Assembly (NCBI GenBank): GCA_030704615.1
Contig: CM060733.1
Span: 64,916,001 to 64,976,000, forward strand
DNA: 60,000 bases
Direction of reading: 5' to 3'
Origin: Takakia lepidozioides
Lineage: Eukaryota > Streptophyta > Takakiopsida > Takakiales > Takakiaceae
Made by a program: the position numbers and the translations under genes. This document shows positions 33,201 through 42,500 of the stretch, piece after piece. The notes beneath the pieces were generated by a model, which saw only the letters and a list, made by a program, of their open reading frames with translations, did not search any database and was not told where the DNA came from. Position 1 is the first letter of the stretch. Each line of letters begins with the position of its first letter.

Positions 33201-34051
33201 CGACTGTGTCTGCATCACAGTGGAGAATTGCTCGCACAAAGCCGTCGTTTCGAGGAAGGTGTTCCGCAATTCGTGTGGATACACGGCAACGTTGTTTAGA
33301 GATGATAAGGAGGAATCCAGATGGGGCTGTCCCTGCTCCTACTTTTACAGGAAGATTTGTCCATGCAAAGTTTGCGGAGGCGACAACCACCCAGTTCTGG
33401 TTCTGCAGGCACGACATTATGACTTGCGTGTATGGAAAGCCCAAGTACGGCATACAAACAATGCCAGAGGCTCCCCCGGTGTGGCCGGTGGAACCAGGCT
33501 GCGATCTGAGTCAGGTTGAGGCCGACGCCCTTACCGCCGCAGGATTTTGGATGGTGCAGCGCACTGACGTCCCCAGAGAACCATTTCCGCTTCCACAGCC
33601 TCCACCACCGACCCCTGTGAGAGCAAGAACAATGGGACACGACAGCTCTAAGCATCGTACACACCGTTGGGGGAAACCGAAGAGGCGGCGACCTCCCTCA
33701 AAAGTGAACGAGACAAGGATGGGGAATGCACTTCGGATGAACTGTACAATCCAGAGCTCGACAGAAGTGCCCCCACCAGGATTCGGGCGTGTGTATCAGA
33801 TGGCCACGGCGGGCTCAGCTGTTTGCAATGAGGTGTACACCATCACCATTTCAGAATTACCCACCTGCAATTGCACCGACTTCCAGATCATGGCGAACAA
33901 GGGGGCATCATACTGCCCTTGCAAGCATTTGTACTACGTGTACCTAAAGAGACTCCGTTGTAATTCCACAACTCATCACTTCATACATGCACCAGGGTTG
34001 AGCCCCCAGGAGGTTCACACTCTTCTGAATATGGATCCAGGGGACCAGTGA
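30228..34051 (+). pseudogene. SWIM-type transposase (MULE/FAR1-like or KDZ-like), near-complete
   Basis: Two exons (up to 32536, and 32621-34051) flank an intron with donor GTAGGT and acceptor TTCTAG. The start is uncertain; coding character is clear from about 30530. An acidic linker comes first, then a Cys/His cluster (LRCLNPTCFHF, FKCAHCK, GVHCHP) resembling the WRKY-GCM1 fingers of Mutator-like transposases. An RNase H-like core follows with candidate acidic residues in HVYDYHSKMLM, GFMADNAQANW and NTNMAESVHSS. The C-terminal SWIM finger is TCNCTDF plus CPCKHLYY (about 33870-33935). The sole obvious break is an in-frame TGA at 32433-32435, with homologous coding on both sides. Assignment to a named superfamily is not certain from motifs alone. 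Confidence 0.7.
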
Positions 34052-34302
34052 GCTTGGCTTGCGGTCCCAATACAATGGTACGCCCATCCTTTTCGGATAG
34101 TAGAACTGTACTGCTGCCAGTACCTCAGACTCTGGCCACAGAAAGGTCCGACTTATGTCTTGCCTACCAGTAACCTGTTTTGCTCGAACTAAGATATTAC
34201 TATATCGTTCACTTGCTTCCACGTGCATGTATTTTTGTATGTTGGAGGGTTCATGTTTTTCTGCTTTCCGAAAACTTGCTTTCCTCATTCGACCTCCGAC
34301 AA

Positions 34303-34324
34303 GGAAATGCGGCGCCGCATTTCC
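34303..34324. repeat. Perfect palindrome downstream of transposase
   Basis: GGAAATGCGG, centre CG, CCGCATTTCC: a perfect 22-bp member of the copy B family, about 250 bp after the transposase stop. A decayed copy follows at 34401-34420, and an unrelated perfect palindrome (TTCGCACGTGCGAA) lies at 34384-34397. Confidence 0.85.
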
Positions 34325-34639
34325 AAGTATCGTCGTAGGTACTGGTATAGGCGGCCTTCGCCAACACCAAACCGCTCCGAAATTTCGCACGTGCGAACCC
34401 TAATGCGGCACCTTATTTCCCAGTTCAGTTGCAAACCTTTCCCGCCGAATACCCGAAGAAGACAGAATTGTGAAGTAATGCAGACTGTATTGGTGCAGAC
34501 TCCATTGGTTCAATCGCGGCAAAAGGGTCAGCTTCATTCCAATGTTAAGGCATGTAAAACCACGGAATACTCTATACAGGCCAGTATGCGACGTCCTTTT
34601 GCAGTGGTATGCTGGATTTCCCGTTGCACGGTCACTTAT

Positions 34640-34875
34640 TTCCATGAGCGGATCTAAAAAACCATGAGCGGACTTGTTATTGACGACATATCTTTGCCGC
34701 ATTACATGATCTGGAACGTCCAAAAACGGCAAGGTCAAATAAAAAAACTATTATTTTAATACTTGTTTAATCTGCCGCATTTCCAAATTTGGAGGAGTCC
34801 GCTCATGAAATCCGCGTATCTTAGACTTCGGCTCACCGCTCATGCGGCTCATGCGGCTCATGGCTCATGGCTCAT
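34640..34875. repeat. CATGAGCGG inverted-repeat cluster
   Basis: CATGAGCGG occurs at about 34643 and 34664; its inverse CCGCTCATG at about 34800 and 34838. A run of GGCTCATG words follows at 34845-34872. CATGAGCGGACT and AGTCCGCTCATG form 12-bp arms about 120 bp apart around an AT-rich core, so this may be a small inverted-repeat element at the junction with the third gypsy copy. Confidence 0.55.
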
Positions 34876-35735
34876 GGTTTCTGCTCATGAAATAGTAAAC
34901 CTCTCTGTGGCCCTACCTTCTGCCCACTGACAGGTGCTGGCACCATTGCTGGTGCTGGTCCTTCTGGACCTGTTGTTTTTGTGGTGGATCTTCCACCAAG
35001 TGGTGGCCCTTGAGCACTCCCTGCTTCTGGCCCCACGATATTCACAGTATTCCCAGTTTCAGTTGCACTACTTCCCACACTCCCTGTCCCCCCAGAGCCA
35101 GATCCAGGCAGCCCGCCTGATCCCCCTGAGCCGACACCTTCGTTGGCCTGCGATCCAAGTGCTCCACTTGATCCAGGTCCAACGGGTTGGGATGTCCTGG
35201 TTGTAGTCTCAACCTCAGCTGTTGGGTCTACTTCTTCATATTCTTCTTCTTCCAATTTCTTCTCTCTGTTTTCATCCTCCAAGTTCTGCCCTTGGGTTTC
35301 TTCTTCACTCATGTAACTCAACTGCAATGGTGTTGGAGAGTCTGAACTCTCCGTTGGCTCTGCCACATCCTCTCCTCCTTCTTCACCTTCCGCTTCAGAA
35401 ACTGGAGTTCCTGCTTTTGGTGTTCCATGCCAACTCTTATCAAAGATTTCTGTCAAATCTTTTATCCAGGGATGTACCTCAGATCTTTCACCTCGTGATT
35501 GATCTTCTTCTCGTACCAATTCCCTTAATCTTTCTCGCAAAGAAATAGAAGGAGTGTCATTCAACTCTAATTCTTCTGGTATGGGTGATGTACTCTTTGA
35601 TCTTAATGGCGTGAGAGGTCCAGATGATTCCCCTATGTCTATTCCTCTCTCCCAAAGATATGGATAATTAGCTTTCAGATAGCTTTCTCTTTTTGCTGAA
35701 TATCTCTGGCGTCTAGCTTCTCTTTCATCACTCAT
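34872..35735 (-). CDS. Charged, low-complexity gag-region ORF of gypsy third copy
   Basis: The frame starts MSDEREARRQRYSAKRESYL, is acidic (Glu-rich) in the middle and Gly/Ser-rich near the end, and runs off at the truncation point. It follows the leader ORF by about 20 bp. Position and composition suggest a gag-adjacent polypeptide, but there is no zinc knuckle or capsid motif in what remains. Confidence 0.5.
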   Translation of the reverse strand: MSDEREARRQRYSAKRESYLKANYPYLWERGIDIGESSGPLTPLRSKSTSPIPEELELNDTPSISLRERLRELVREEDQSRGERSEVHPWIKDLTEIFDKSWHGTPKAGTPVSEAEGEEGGEDVAEPTESSDSPTPLQLSYMSEEETQGQNLEDENREKKLEEEEYEEVDPTAEVETTTRTSQPVGPGSSGALGSQANEGVGSGGSGGLPGSGSGGTGSVGSSATETGNTVNIVGPEAGSAQGPPLGGRSTTKTTGPEGPAPAMVPAPVSGQKVGPQRGLLFHEQKP

Positions 35736-35757
35736 GTCCCATGTCTTTCATTTCTTT

Positions 35758-36453
35758 TTAATGTGGCAATAACCAAAACTCTCTTCTGTAATATCTCTCG
35801 TATATGCCTGGGTTTCTTTCAAGCTTCAATGCACCCTTGGTTATACTTGAAGTCTCCGTTACCATATAACCATATGGCAAACAAGTCTGAAAAGCTATTC
35901 TTGGTGTGAGTTTGATCCACAAAATATCCTTTGGAATCCAATTCTTTACCAGTACAAGCTCTTCATGCATATGAGTATAAACATTCACTTTTCTTTCCTC
36001 CCAGCCTTCAAACTCTACTCGCTTAATGGATAGCAATGCTATCACATATACCAATGTTGGTAACCAACGTGCTCTTCCTCTACAGGCCACCTGATAAATC
36101 TTTATCACTCCTTTCTCCAGACCCCACTCTGGGTCAGCATCATGCACTCTCTTAAGAATGTTTTCTTTACAACCATCCAGCAATTCCAAAAACCTCTGGA
36201 AGAATCGTTTGGACAATCTTTCCTTCTCAGTTTCACAAGGAATTTGATTCACATCAAATTCTTTAATTCTCCATCCACCATGATCCCACCAGATGCCTGT
36301 CACATCTGGTTGTTCATGACCCAGATCCCCAGTATGGTCGCCAAATGTCGCGCGGCTTTTACTCACCCATCCCTTCGCTATCCGAGGCGGAAACTCCAAG
36401 ATAGAAGAGTTGGAAATCTCTAAGTACTCAGCCCGCTCAGAACAATCAGTCAT
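35758..36453 (-). CDS. Leader ORF of gypsy element crossing LTR and PBS
   Basis: The 231-residue frame opens inside the LTR, passes through the primer binding site without a stop, and continues into a protein-like segment (GIWWDHGGWRIKEFDVNQIP, WIPKDILWIKLTPRIAFQT). No ATG lies between the PBS and the protein-like part in the first stretch, so the true start is uncertain. I do not recognise the family; a gag N-terminal region is the likely identity from position. Confidence 0.45.
   Translation of the reverse strand: MTDCSERAEYLEISNSSILEFPPRIAKGWVSKSRATFGDHTGDLGHEQPDVTGIWWDHGGWRIKEFDVNQIPCETEKERLSKRFFQRFLELLDGCKENILKRVHDADPEWGLEKGVIKIYQVACRGRARWLPTLVYVIALLSIKRVEFEGWEERKVNVYTHMHEELVLVKNWIPKDILWIKLTPRIAFQTCLPYGYMVTETSSITKGALKLERNPGIYERYYRREFWLLPH
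36326..36343 (-). promoter_or_regulatory. Primer binding site of gypsy element
   Basis: Two bases after the LTR end the minus strand reads TGGCGACCATACTGGGGA, complementary to a tRNA 3' end terminating in CCA. The tRNA was not identified with confidence; an Arg-type acceptor arm is one possibility. Confidence 0.75.
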
Positions 36454-37327
36454 GACCTACAGCTAGTGTATCATGGGGGTGTTTCCTATTTGTTTTCCTT
36501 TCCGCATTCATGTTAGCTAGCTACCTTACTATTGATAATTGAGTATCAGTTTGCTCATCAACTCATCCATTCATTCCACAGCTTCACTCAGATATCTCTA
36601 CATAGTGTGATTGTATCGTATAAGTATCAGATTATGATTTATCAGGTATCAAGCCGAAGCCATTGTGTCTCTAATCTCCTCTACAATATCACTACAGCTT
36701 TGCATATAACAAGCATTTACTAATCATCTCTCCTCCTTCACCGTGCTCTCCATGCTTGCTTTTGTTCTTGCTCTCCGCCCGATCCCCTCTCATCCATGAC
36801 CAAGAATCCTCCCCCTCGAGTGCTTCCAAGATTGATCCCCTTCTCAGTCCTTGCTTCTCCCTTTATCTTCCTACCCGTGGCTCTAACCGTTTCCCTCACT
36901 AACCGTCGTCCGAGAACTAACATGTTCCATTTGCAGGTGTTGTTCCCCACAGTCGTTCCCTGTCCTGCTATCCGTTCCCTATGGTTGTGACAGCTGTGTC
37001 AAGCTGTGACTGGCTGTGTGAAACTGTGACGGGCTGTGACTGGCTATGCGACTGTGTTTGGCTGTGTTGGTTGTGTCGGCTGTGACGGGCTGTGATGGCT
37101 GTGTTGGCTGTGACGACTGTGTTGGCTGTGTTGACTGTGTCGGCTGTGACGGGCTGTGTTGGCTGTGACGACTGTGTTGGCTGTGACGACTGTGACGGGC
37201 TGTGTAACCCCTCTCTACAGTGCGCTGTTATCACCCCTAAGGCTCCTGTTGGTCTCAGTCTGTGCAAAATTTAAGGGTACTCCTCAGATCCCGTAAAAAT
37301 TTCTAAGTCCCTGGCAGTCCTCTAACA
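36346..37327 (-). repeat. 5' LTR of third gypsy copy
   Basis: The 982-bp LTR is homologous over its full length to 25316-26252 and includes the CACAGCC repeat block (about 36990-37205). It is directly followed, on the minus strand, by the primer binding site. Confidence 0.85.
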
Positions 37328-37329
37328 GT

Positions 37330-38014
37330 TGTGTAGCGATATGTATGCGCACGACAGGCCTGAGGATGAAGAAGAACCATAAACGTATTACCAGTTCCCA
37401 TAATCATTATCCATTGACATGAGATAGCTGAGTTATATCATCTAAAAGAGAAGAGAGAAGACTCCGGCCAGAGCCGGCGTAACTAAGAGTCACTTCGCCT
37501 CACGGCTACTGTCCCCTTACGGGAGTGGGCCCTATAAAGAAAACAGGTGTCCAGGGGACACCGAGTAATCATGGGATAGGGGTACCTAGGAGGTTGGGGG
37601 GATGTCAAGTTATGAAACTGTCACGTTTCGTGACCTAGGAGGTTGGGGGGATAACAAGTTATGAAACTGTCAAGTCACGAAACTGTGACGGGCTGTGACT
37701 GGCTGTGCGACTGTGTTTGGCTGTGTCGGGCTGTGACTGGCTGTGTGGCTGTGTCGGGCTGTGTCGGGCTGTGTCGGCTGTATCGGCTGTGTCGACTGTG
37801 ACGGCTGTGTTGGCTGTGATGACTGTGACGACTGTGACGGGCTGTGTTGGCTATGTGGGCTGTGATGGCTGTGTGGGCTGTGACGACTGTGTAACCCCCC
37901 TCTACAGTGCGCTGCTGTCACCCCTAAGGCTCCTGTTGGTCTCAGTCTGTGCAAAAATTAAGGGTACCCTACAGATCCCGTATAAGTGTCTAAGTCCCCG
38001 ACAGTCCTCTAACA
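37330..38014 (-). repeat. 3' LTR of gypsy copy B, divergent second half
   Basis: The first ~330 bp on the minus strand (38014 to about 37681) matches the other two LTRs, including the CACAGCC repeats at 37681-37895. Beyond that it is unrelated: it has two copies of a unit of about 47 bp (CCTAGGAGGTTGGGGGGAT on the plus strand, near 37590 and 37638) and a TTTATAGGG TATA-like site near 37535 (read on the plus strand). It ends with CA two bases before the next LTR. Confidence 0.6.
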
Positions 38015-38052
38015 TTACCCCTTCCCCCCTCAAAAAGCCGTGTCCTCACGGT

Positions 38053-38859
38053 TTACTGATTTCTACTAGCAAACCTTTGTGAGTGAGCTCCTTCTTGACG
38101 TTGAGAGTTTCGTGGCGGACTGTGTGTACGAGCCCGAGGTCTGTTTCTGGTTGACGGAGATGGTTGATCACTACCTGGATAAGTGAGGCCCTCTGGAGGC
38201 TGATATCGAGGTAATCTTTCCGGCATAGGAGATCCCCGTCGCTTCTTCTCTTCCATCTGAATTGCATAGTCTTCTCCCATGTCAAAAGAATTCGGTGAAG
38301 AAACAGTTGTATCAGAATCCTCATCGCCTCTCAGGTGTTTTAATTTTCGAACTTTTTGTGTAATCATCTGGGGCATACAATGCTGTCCTACCATGTCTGG
38401 AAGTTTGTATTTTACAACATGGTGTAACCGTTGAACAGCAAAATTGGTGTAGACACTGAGCTCCTTGTCTGTCCAGGTGAGTGGGGTACCAATTACTGGT
38501 GCAGCGTGCAAGTACTTCCATGCCACATGTCCCTTATAGAAAATGTTATCAATGCCGAATTTCTGTGTTGACAAATGGTTGCAGGCTGCTTGAAACCACG
38601 AGCGAATTTGAGAATCCTTTTGCATCATAACTTTTGGGTCATATAGGTACATATGAGGTGGCACCGAAGGTAATACCCAATGATCTCCACTGGAATAACT
38701 TTGAAAGCGTGTTTGCATCTTTTGTTGCTCAATGTGGTAACGTACCAGAAAACAAGCAGCGTAGTATAACCCGCACCCCATGACAATACTTGCTATCTCC
38801 TTGGTCTTGGTATAAATGAGTCCATGTACAACCTGGAAAGCAATCAATTCCCTCAACAT
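38053..38859 (-). CDS. C-terminal segment of gypsy extra region, copy B
   Basis: The 268-residue frame is nearly identical to copy A 24498-25277 and shows that the codon read as TAG at 24495 in copy A is CAG here (LIAFQVVHGL). It ends just before the polypurine tract. Confidence 0.7.
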   Translation of the reverse strand: MLRELIAFQVVHGLIYTKTKEIASIVMGCGLYYAACFLVRYHIEQQKMQTRFQSYSSGDHWVLPSVPPHMYLYDPKVMMQKDSQIRSWFQAACNHLSTQKFGIDNIFYKGHVAWKYLHAAPVIGTPLTWTDKELSVYTNFAVQRLHHVVKYKLPDMVGQHCMPQMITQKVRKLKHLRGDEDSDTTVSSPNSFDMGEDYAIQMEEKKRRGSPMPERLPRYQPPEGLTYPGSDQPSPSTRNRPRARTHSPPRNSQRQEGAHSQRFASRNQ

Positions 38860-40813
38860 GGTACCTGCCTCGTGCCAGTATTGTGCAAAGTGATGATCTT
38901 CATATGTCGATTGTTCGGAAGAACTTTAGTCCTAGTTGCCACTGGCAGCCAAATACGCATGATTTGGTAGTAATGTGCGAATGACTGCGGAGGACTAAAT
39001 TCTTTCCAAGCCAAATCCAACATGATGGGAATTTGGTTGAAGGGCATAATCATAGCCCTACTGTACTCCCTTGCAGCTGGAGTTTTAGGTGGGTTAAAAG
39101 CGGCATTGCCCCATACCTCCGGCTGTGGTGGCTGTGGTGTGCTTGTAGTAACCACAGGTTCAGCTACTGGTACAGTGACTTGTTGTGGTGGTGGTGGTAC
39201 TGGCTCTTGTATCATTGGCATCTCCTGCACCTCCTGTGAAGACTGAAAAGCCAAAGTTCTGGCTTGTAAATAAGAAGCCATTAGCTGTTCCTGAGGGATA
39301 TAGACTCTTTGGTCGATGTTTGAAGTGAGTTCTTCGACTTGAGTCTGGAGTCCGTCTACATCCTCTTGTAACTCTGCTATCCTACTATAGACATTGTCTA
39401 TAGTAGTTGTGGCAATGTTCTGCACCTGCAGCCTGAGCTTATTCATCTCGCTTTGGGTGAGCTTCCGTGGTGCTTTGCCCTCTACTGGCCCTTGTGCTAA
39501 CCAGACCTGCATAAGGCTGTTATCCACCAAGTTGCTTGTGGTTCCCCTGAGAGTTTGCTCCTCTCTCAGCTTGTACAATTCCAACTGCTGTTGTAAAGCC
39601 TCCATGCGCTTCGCCTGAGGTTCAACCAATTGCGCATAAGCAGCAAGTAGATTATTGGCTTCCTTCCAAGCCTTGTTAGTTACCGCGATTTCATTTCTAT
39701 TGGCCATGATGGTTTGTTGCAACTCCACGATGTGCTTCTCTTGATCAGCTTCTATTTGCCTGTATTGCTTGAAAGTATCTTCATTGCGACAGATTGTATT
39801 CTTCATATCGACAATGAGCTTCATTTGCTCAACATTCTCTTCTTCTGCCTTCGTACATTTTTCGCTTGACTGTTTATTTCTTTTGTTGATTGGTCAAGCA
39901 TAGTTGTAAATGTAGCACATTGTATCGCCATCCTGTATGCACTGTCTGCAACTCCGTATGTAGTGCATTCAGTTCTTGCAACTTGCTTTCATGCTGCACC
40001 TGCATTTGGTATAGCTGTTGCTTATGTGCTTCGTGCAACTGGTCTTGCGCGAGGCCTGCCTCAATCAATTGTTGCCTAGCCAATTGCAAAGCCATTTCTG
40101 TATTTCCCAAGTCCTGCTTCATCTTGAGAGTGACCTCTTCATCGACCTTGTTTGCACACTCAGTGGCAAGTCGAGCCTCAAACTCCTTCCTGAGTTCCTC
40201 TTTCAAGGCTGTCAATTGGGTAATTGGAACATGGGATTTGACATAAGTCCCCAACAAATTAAGTGTCCTGCCTATGGAACTCATCAGCATTGCCTGTTGA
40301 GGGTCATCATGGTGAGGTTGCTGCTGTTCCTCCTGTTCTTCAACAGTGTGATGTCTCACTAACCATTCAGGCCATTGTCCCACCGGATTTTCTTCCTGAA
40401 CTACTTCATCTATCACCAAGTGCTACAGTGTCATGACCTTCCGCCTGTGGTACCTCCGACACAGGTGTGTGTATTATATGCACCTCAGGATTTCCCTTGG
40501 GCAACTGTTGCACCTCTGGGATTTCTGTCTCCTTGACCAGACCAGAATATTCATAGAGAAGGTCCCCCTTCTCTATTTCTGCCACTATCTGTTCTGTAGT
40601 TGGAATATCTAACCCTTCACTTTCCAAATCAATTATTTCTGGTTGAGCTGCATGGATAACTTGTGACCTTGTGACAAGTCGTTCAGGTGGTTGTGCTGGT
40701 TGTGATGCAGAAGTAACTTCCTCCTCCCTCTCTGAAGGTCCTGCTTCCAGTAATAGCATTTCTCTGTGCTGCTGTGGCCCCTTCCTGGCCATGAGCTTGG
40801 GAAACATTATCAT
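38853..40813 (-). pseudogene. Coiled-coil segment of gypsy extra region, copy B
   Basis: Three minus-strand frames (40813-40406, 40419-39874, 39824-38853) correspond to copy A 22550-24480 and carry the same Glu/Gln-rich coiled coil. They are separated by one-base indels near 40421, 39945 and 38905. Residue identity to copy A is high throughout, which argues that both were coding until recently. Confidence 0.7.
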
Positions 40814-42266
40814 GCGGAATCCGTGAAGCCAGTGGATCCGCCACTACAGTCTTTCCCCGTCTCTGCCTCTTAGTCTCGGGTTGCCTTGCTAGTCCACCCT
40901 CACTATGTGAAGAGCCTTGCTCTTCCATTGCAGTTGTTTCTGGCTCAAACACTCCCATTTCCTTTCTTTCTTGCGCATTAAGTATGCCAGAATCAAGGAT
41001 TATTTGAGCAATGATTGGGCCAGACACTATTATAGGAGACTTTGCGGTAGTACCTTGTAATCTTTTCATCTCCTCTACCAGTGCGTTGTACATTATGTCC
41101 GCCCATTGTACCTCTCGTCCCTTCAGGCCTTTGAGTATTTCCTCCGTGAAGGATCTGCTCAAATACTGTTGGTTCTGTTTCATGGCAATCAGAACGTTCA
41201 ATACCTGGCCTACCTCTTTTAACCCTGGGTACACAGCCTTGGTACAAGCATAACCCTGAGTTTTAAAGAAACTCCCTTCTTGGAATAAGTCCTCTATTTG
41301 CAGTCTTGCCCTGTGTTGCTCCACATGCACCTGACCTGCTGGTAATCGAAACAATTGCTGGAGGTATAGGGGAGTAATCATTAATTCAACTCCCTTCACC
41401 GTTGTTGTTCCTGTCCTTGGCTCAAAGTTCTGCAAAAATTGTAACATGTATTGTCTATGGTGTAGTGTCCAATCTGGGCTTTGCAATCTTTGCAATCTCA
41501 GCTCCTCCAGTATCTGTATCGCCTGTGGGGTAGCAATTGTTTGTTTCTGCAGAATCGTGGTGCTCTTCACCCTGATTTCCTCCATGCCTCTCACTCTCTT
41601 CATTTTAGACTCACCGAACTGTTTTGGCTGTAACAACTGTAGGAATGCCTGTAGTGCACAAAGCATAAACGTATGGTTGTCGCAGAAAGCTATGGGTAAT
41701 TTCTTGTAAGCCTGTGGGGCTTGCAAGCATCGCTCAAGAGAAAAGCTCCGCTCTGTCCTTTCGTGTCTATGCCATTGCGTAAGTAATATTGCGAGCGTAT
41801 AGTCTGTTAGTTCCTCCATAGTTTCCAAGTTATAGCATTTATGGCCTGTCCTGTCGAGACGCCCGTTACTCAGAACAACGCCGCCTCTTGCGCTCAATTT
41901 CCCTCCATTTTCTTGATCCTTTCTCTGGTTTTCTATTGGCTGTATCCGCTGTGACTGGATTTTAGATTTTATCTTCTTTAGTGGTCTTTCCCTGTTGGAT
42001 AGTCCACTAGGATCACACATGTGACAAGAATTCGACTTTTCTGTACTTGCCGTTCGTTCCGTTTCCCTTTTTCCGTACTCATTAATGGGCCTAGCTTTCA
42101 TCCCTTTTGACGGCCGTTCTTGTCTTCTTTCTTTTTGACACCTGTCCTTGCACTTCATTGTCGGCTGTGTGTCGCGCCCTGACCTCCACGTGTCTATTTT
42201 GAAAGTAATTTCCGTTTCCTCTTCCGTCATCCATTTTCCTGAAGTTATTATGTGTCCACTTGTCAC
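40683..42266 (-). CDS. Extra 3' coding region of gypsy copy B, first part
   Basis: This 527-residue frame is the intact counterpart of the copy A region at 21100-22600. Codons that are TAG in copy A are CAG here (for example TPQAIQILEEL and FFKTQGYACTK). A one-base insertion in a GGGGCC stretch near 40776 shifts the last 30 residues. Function unknown; a basic KRQRRGK cluster lies near the C-terminal end. Confidence 0.65.
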   Translation of the reverse strand: MTSGHIITSGKWMTEEETEITFKIDTWRSGRDTQPTMKCKDRCQKERRQERPSKGMKARPINEYGKRETERTASTEKSNSCHMCDPSGLSNRERPLKKIKSKIQSQRIQPIENQRKDQENGGKLSARGGVVLSNGRLDRTGHKCYNLETMEELTDYTLAILLTQWHRHERTERSFSLERCLQAPQAYKKLPIAFCDNHTFMLCALQAFLQLLQPKQFGESKMKRVRGMEEIRVKSTTILQKQTIATPQAIQILEELRLQRLQSPDWTLHHRQYMLQFLQNFEPRTGTTTVKGVELMITPLYLQQLFRLPAGQVHVEQHRARLQIEDLFQEGSFFKTQGYACTKAVYPGLKEVGQVLNVLIAMKQNQQYLSRSFTEEILKGLKGREVQWADIMYNALVEEMKRLQGTTAKSPIIVSGPIIAQIILDSGILNAQERKEMGVFEPETTAMEEQGSSHSEGGLARQPETKRQRRGKTVVADPLASRIPHDNVSQAHGQEGATAAQRNAITGSRTFREGGGSYFCITTSTTT

Positions 42267-42296
42267 TGATTCTATGGATGGTGTAACTTTAGTAGG

Positions 42297-42500
42297 CTGT
42301 GTTGAGCTGTGACAGGCTGTGTCATACTGTGTTACGCTGTGATAGGCTGTGATGCACTGTGGTAAGCTGTGATAGGCTGTGACACGCTGTGGTAGGTTGT
42401 GATAGGCTGTGTTGCGCCTTGCGGGGCTGTGATAGGCTGTGTCACGTCGTGATGGGCTGTGTCACGTCGTGATGGGCTGTGTCACGTCGTGATGGGTTGT
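42297..42500 (-). repeat. CACAGC-type tandem repeat in pol tail, copy B
   Basis: This is the equivalent of 20836-21055 with three extra near-identical 21-bp units (GTGTCACGTCGTGATGGG on the plus strand, 42438-42500). The expansion explains the frame change at the end of pol in this copy. Confidence 0.75.

Larger units (their letters stand above)
26253..34420. mobile_element. ParB-methyltransferase/SWIM transposon, copy B
   Basis: From left to right: the truncated 5' half of the ParB-methyltransferase gene (minus), a basic leader exon candidate, an array of about 35 palindromes, a SWIM-type transposase gene (plus), and a last perfect palindrome at 34303-34324. The left side is cut by the LTR of gypsy copy A. 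Right border and terminal inverted repeats were not identified; I stop the call after the last palindrome-like match (34401-34420). Confidence 0.7.
34885..37327 (-). mobile_element. Gypsy third copy: 5' LTR plus leader/gag, truncated
   Basis: On the minus strand an LTR (37327-36346, TGTTAGAGG to GCGCGACA) is followed by a primer binding site and coding sequence that stops near 34885. It supplies the 5' part missing from copies A and B. Whether it was once joined to copy B cannot be told. Confidence 0.75.

Noticed and set aside
37092-38082. Val/Gly/Cys-rich plus-strand frames
   Set aside because: They read the CACAGCC tandem repeat of the LTRs in antisense.
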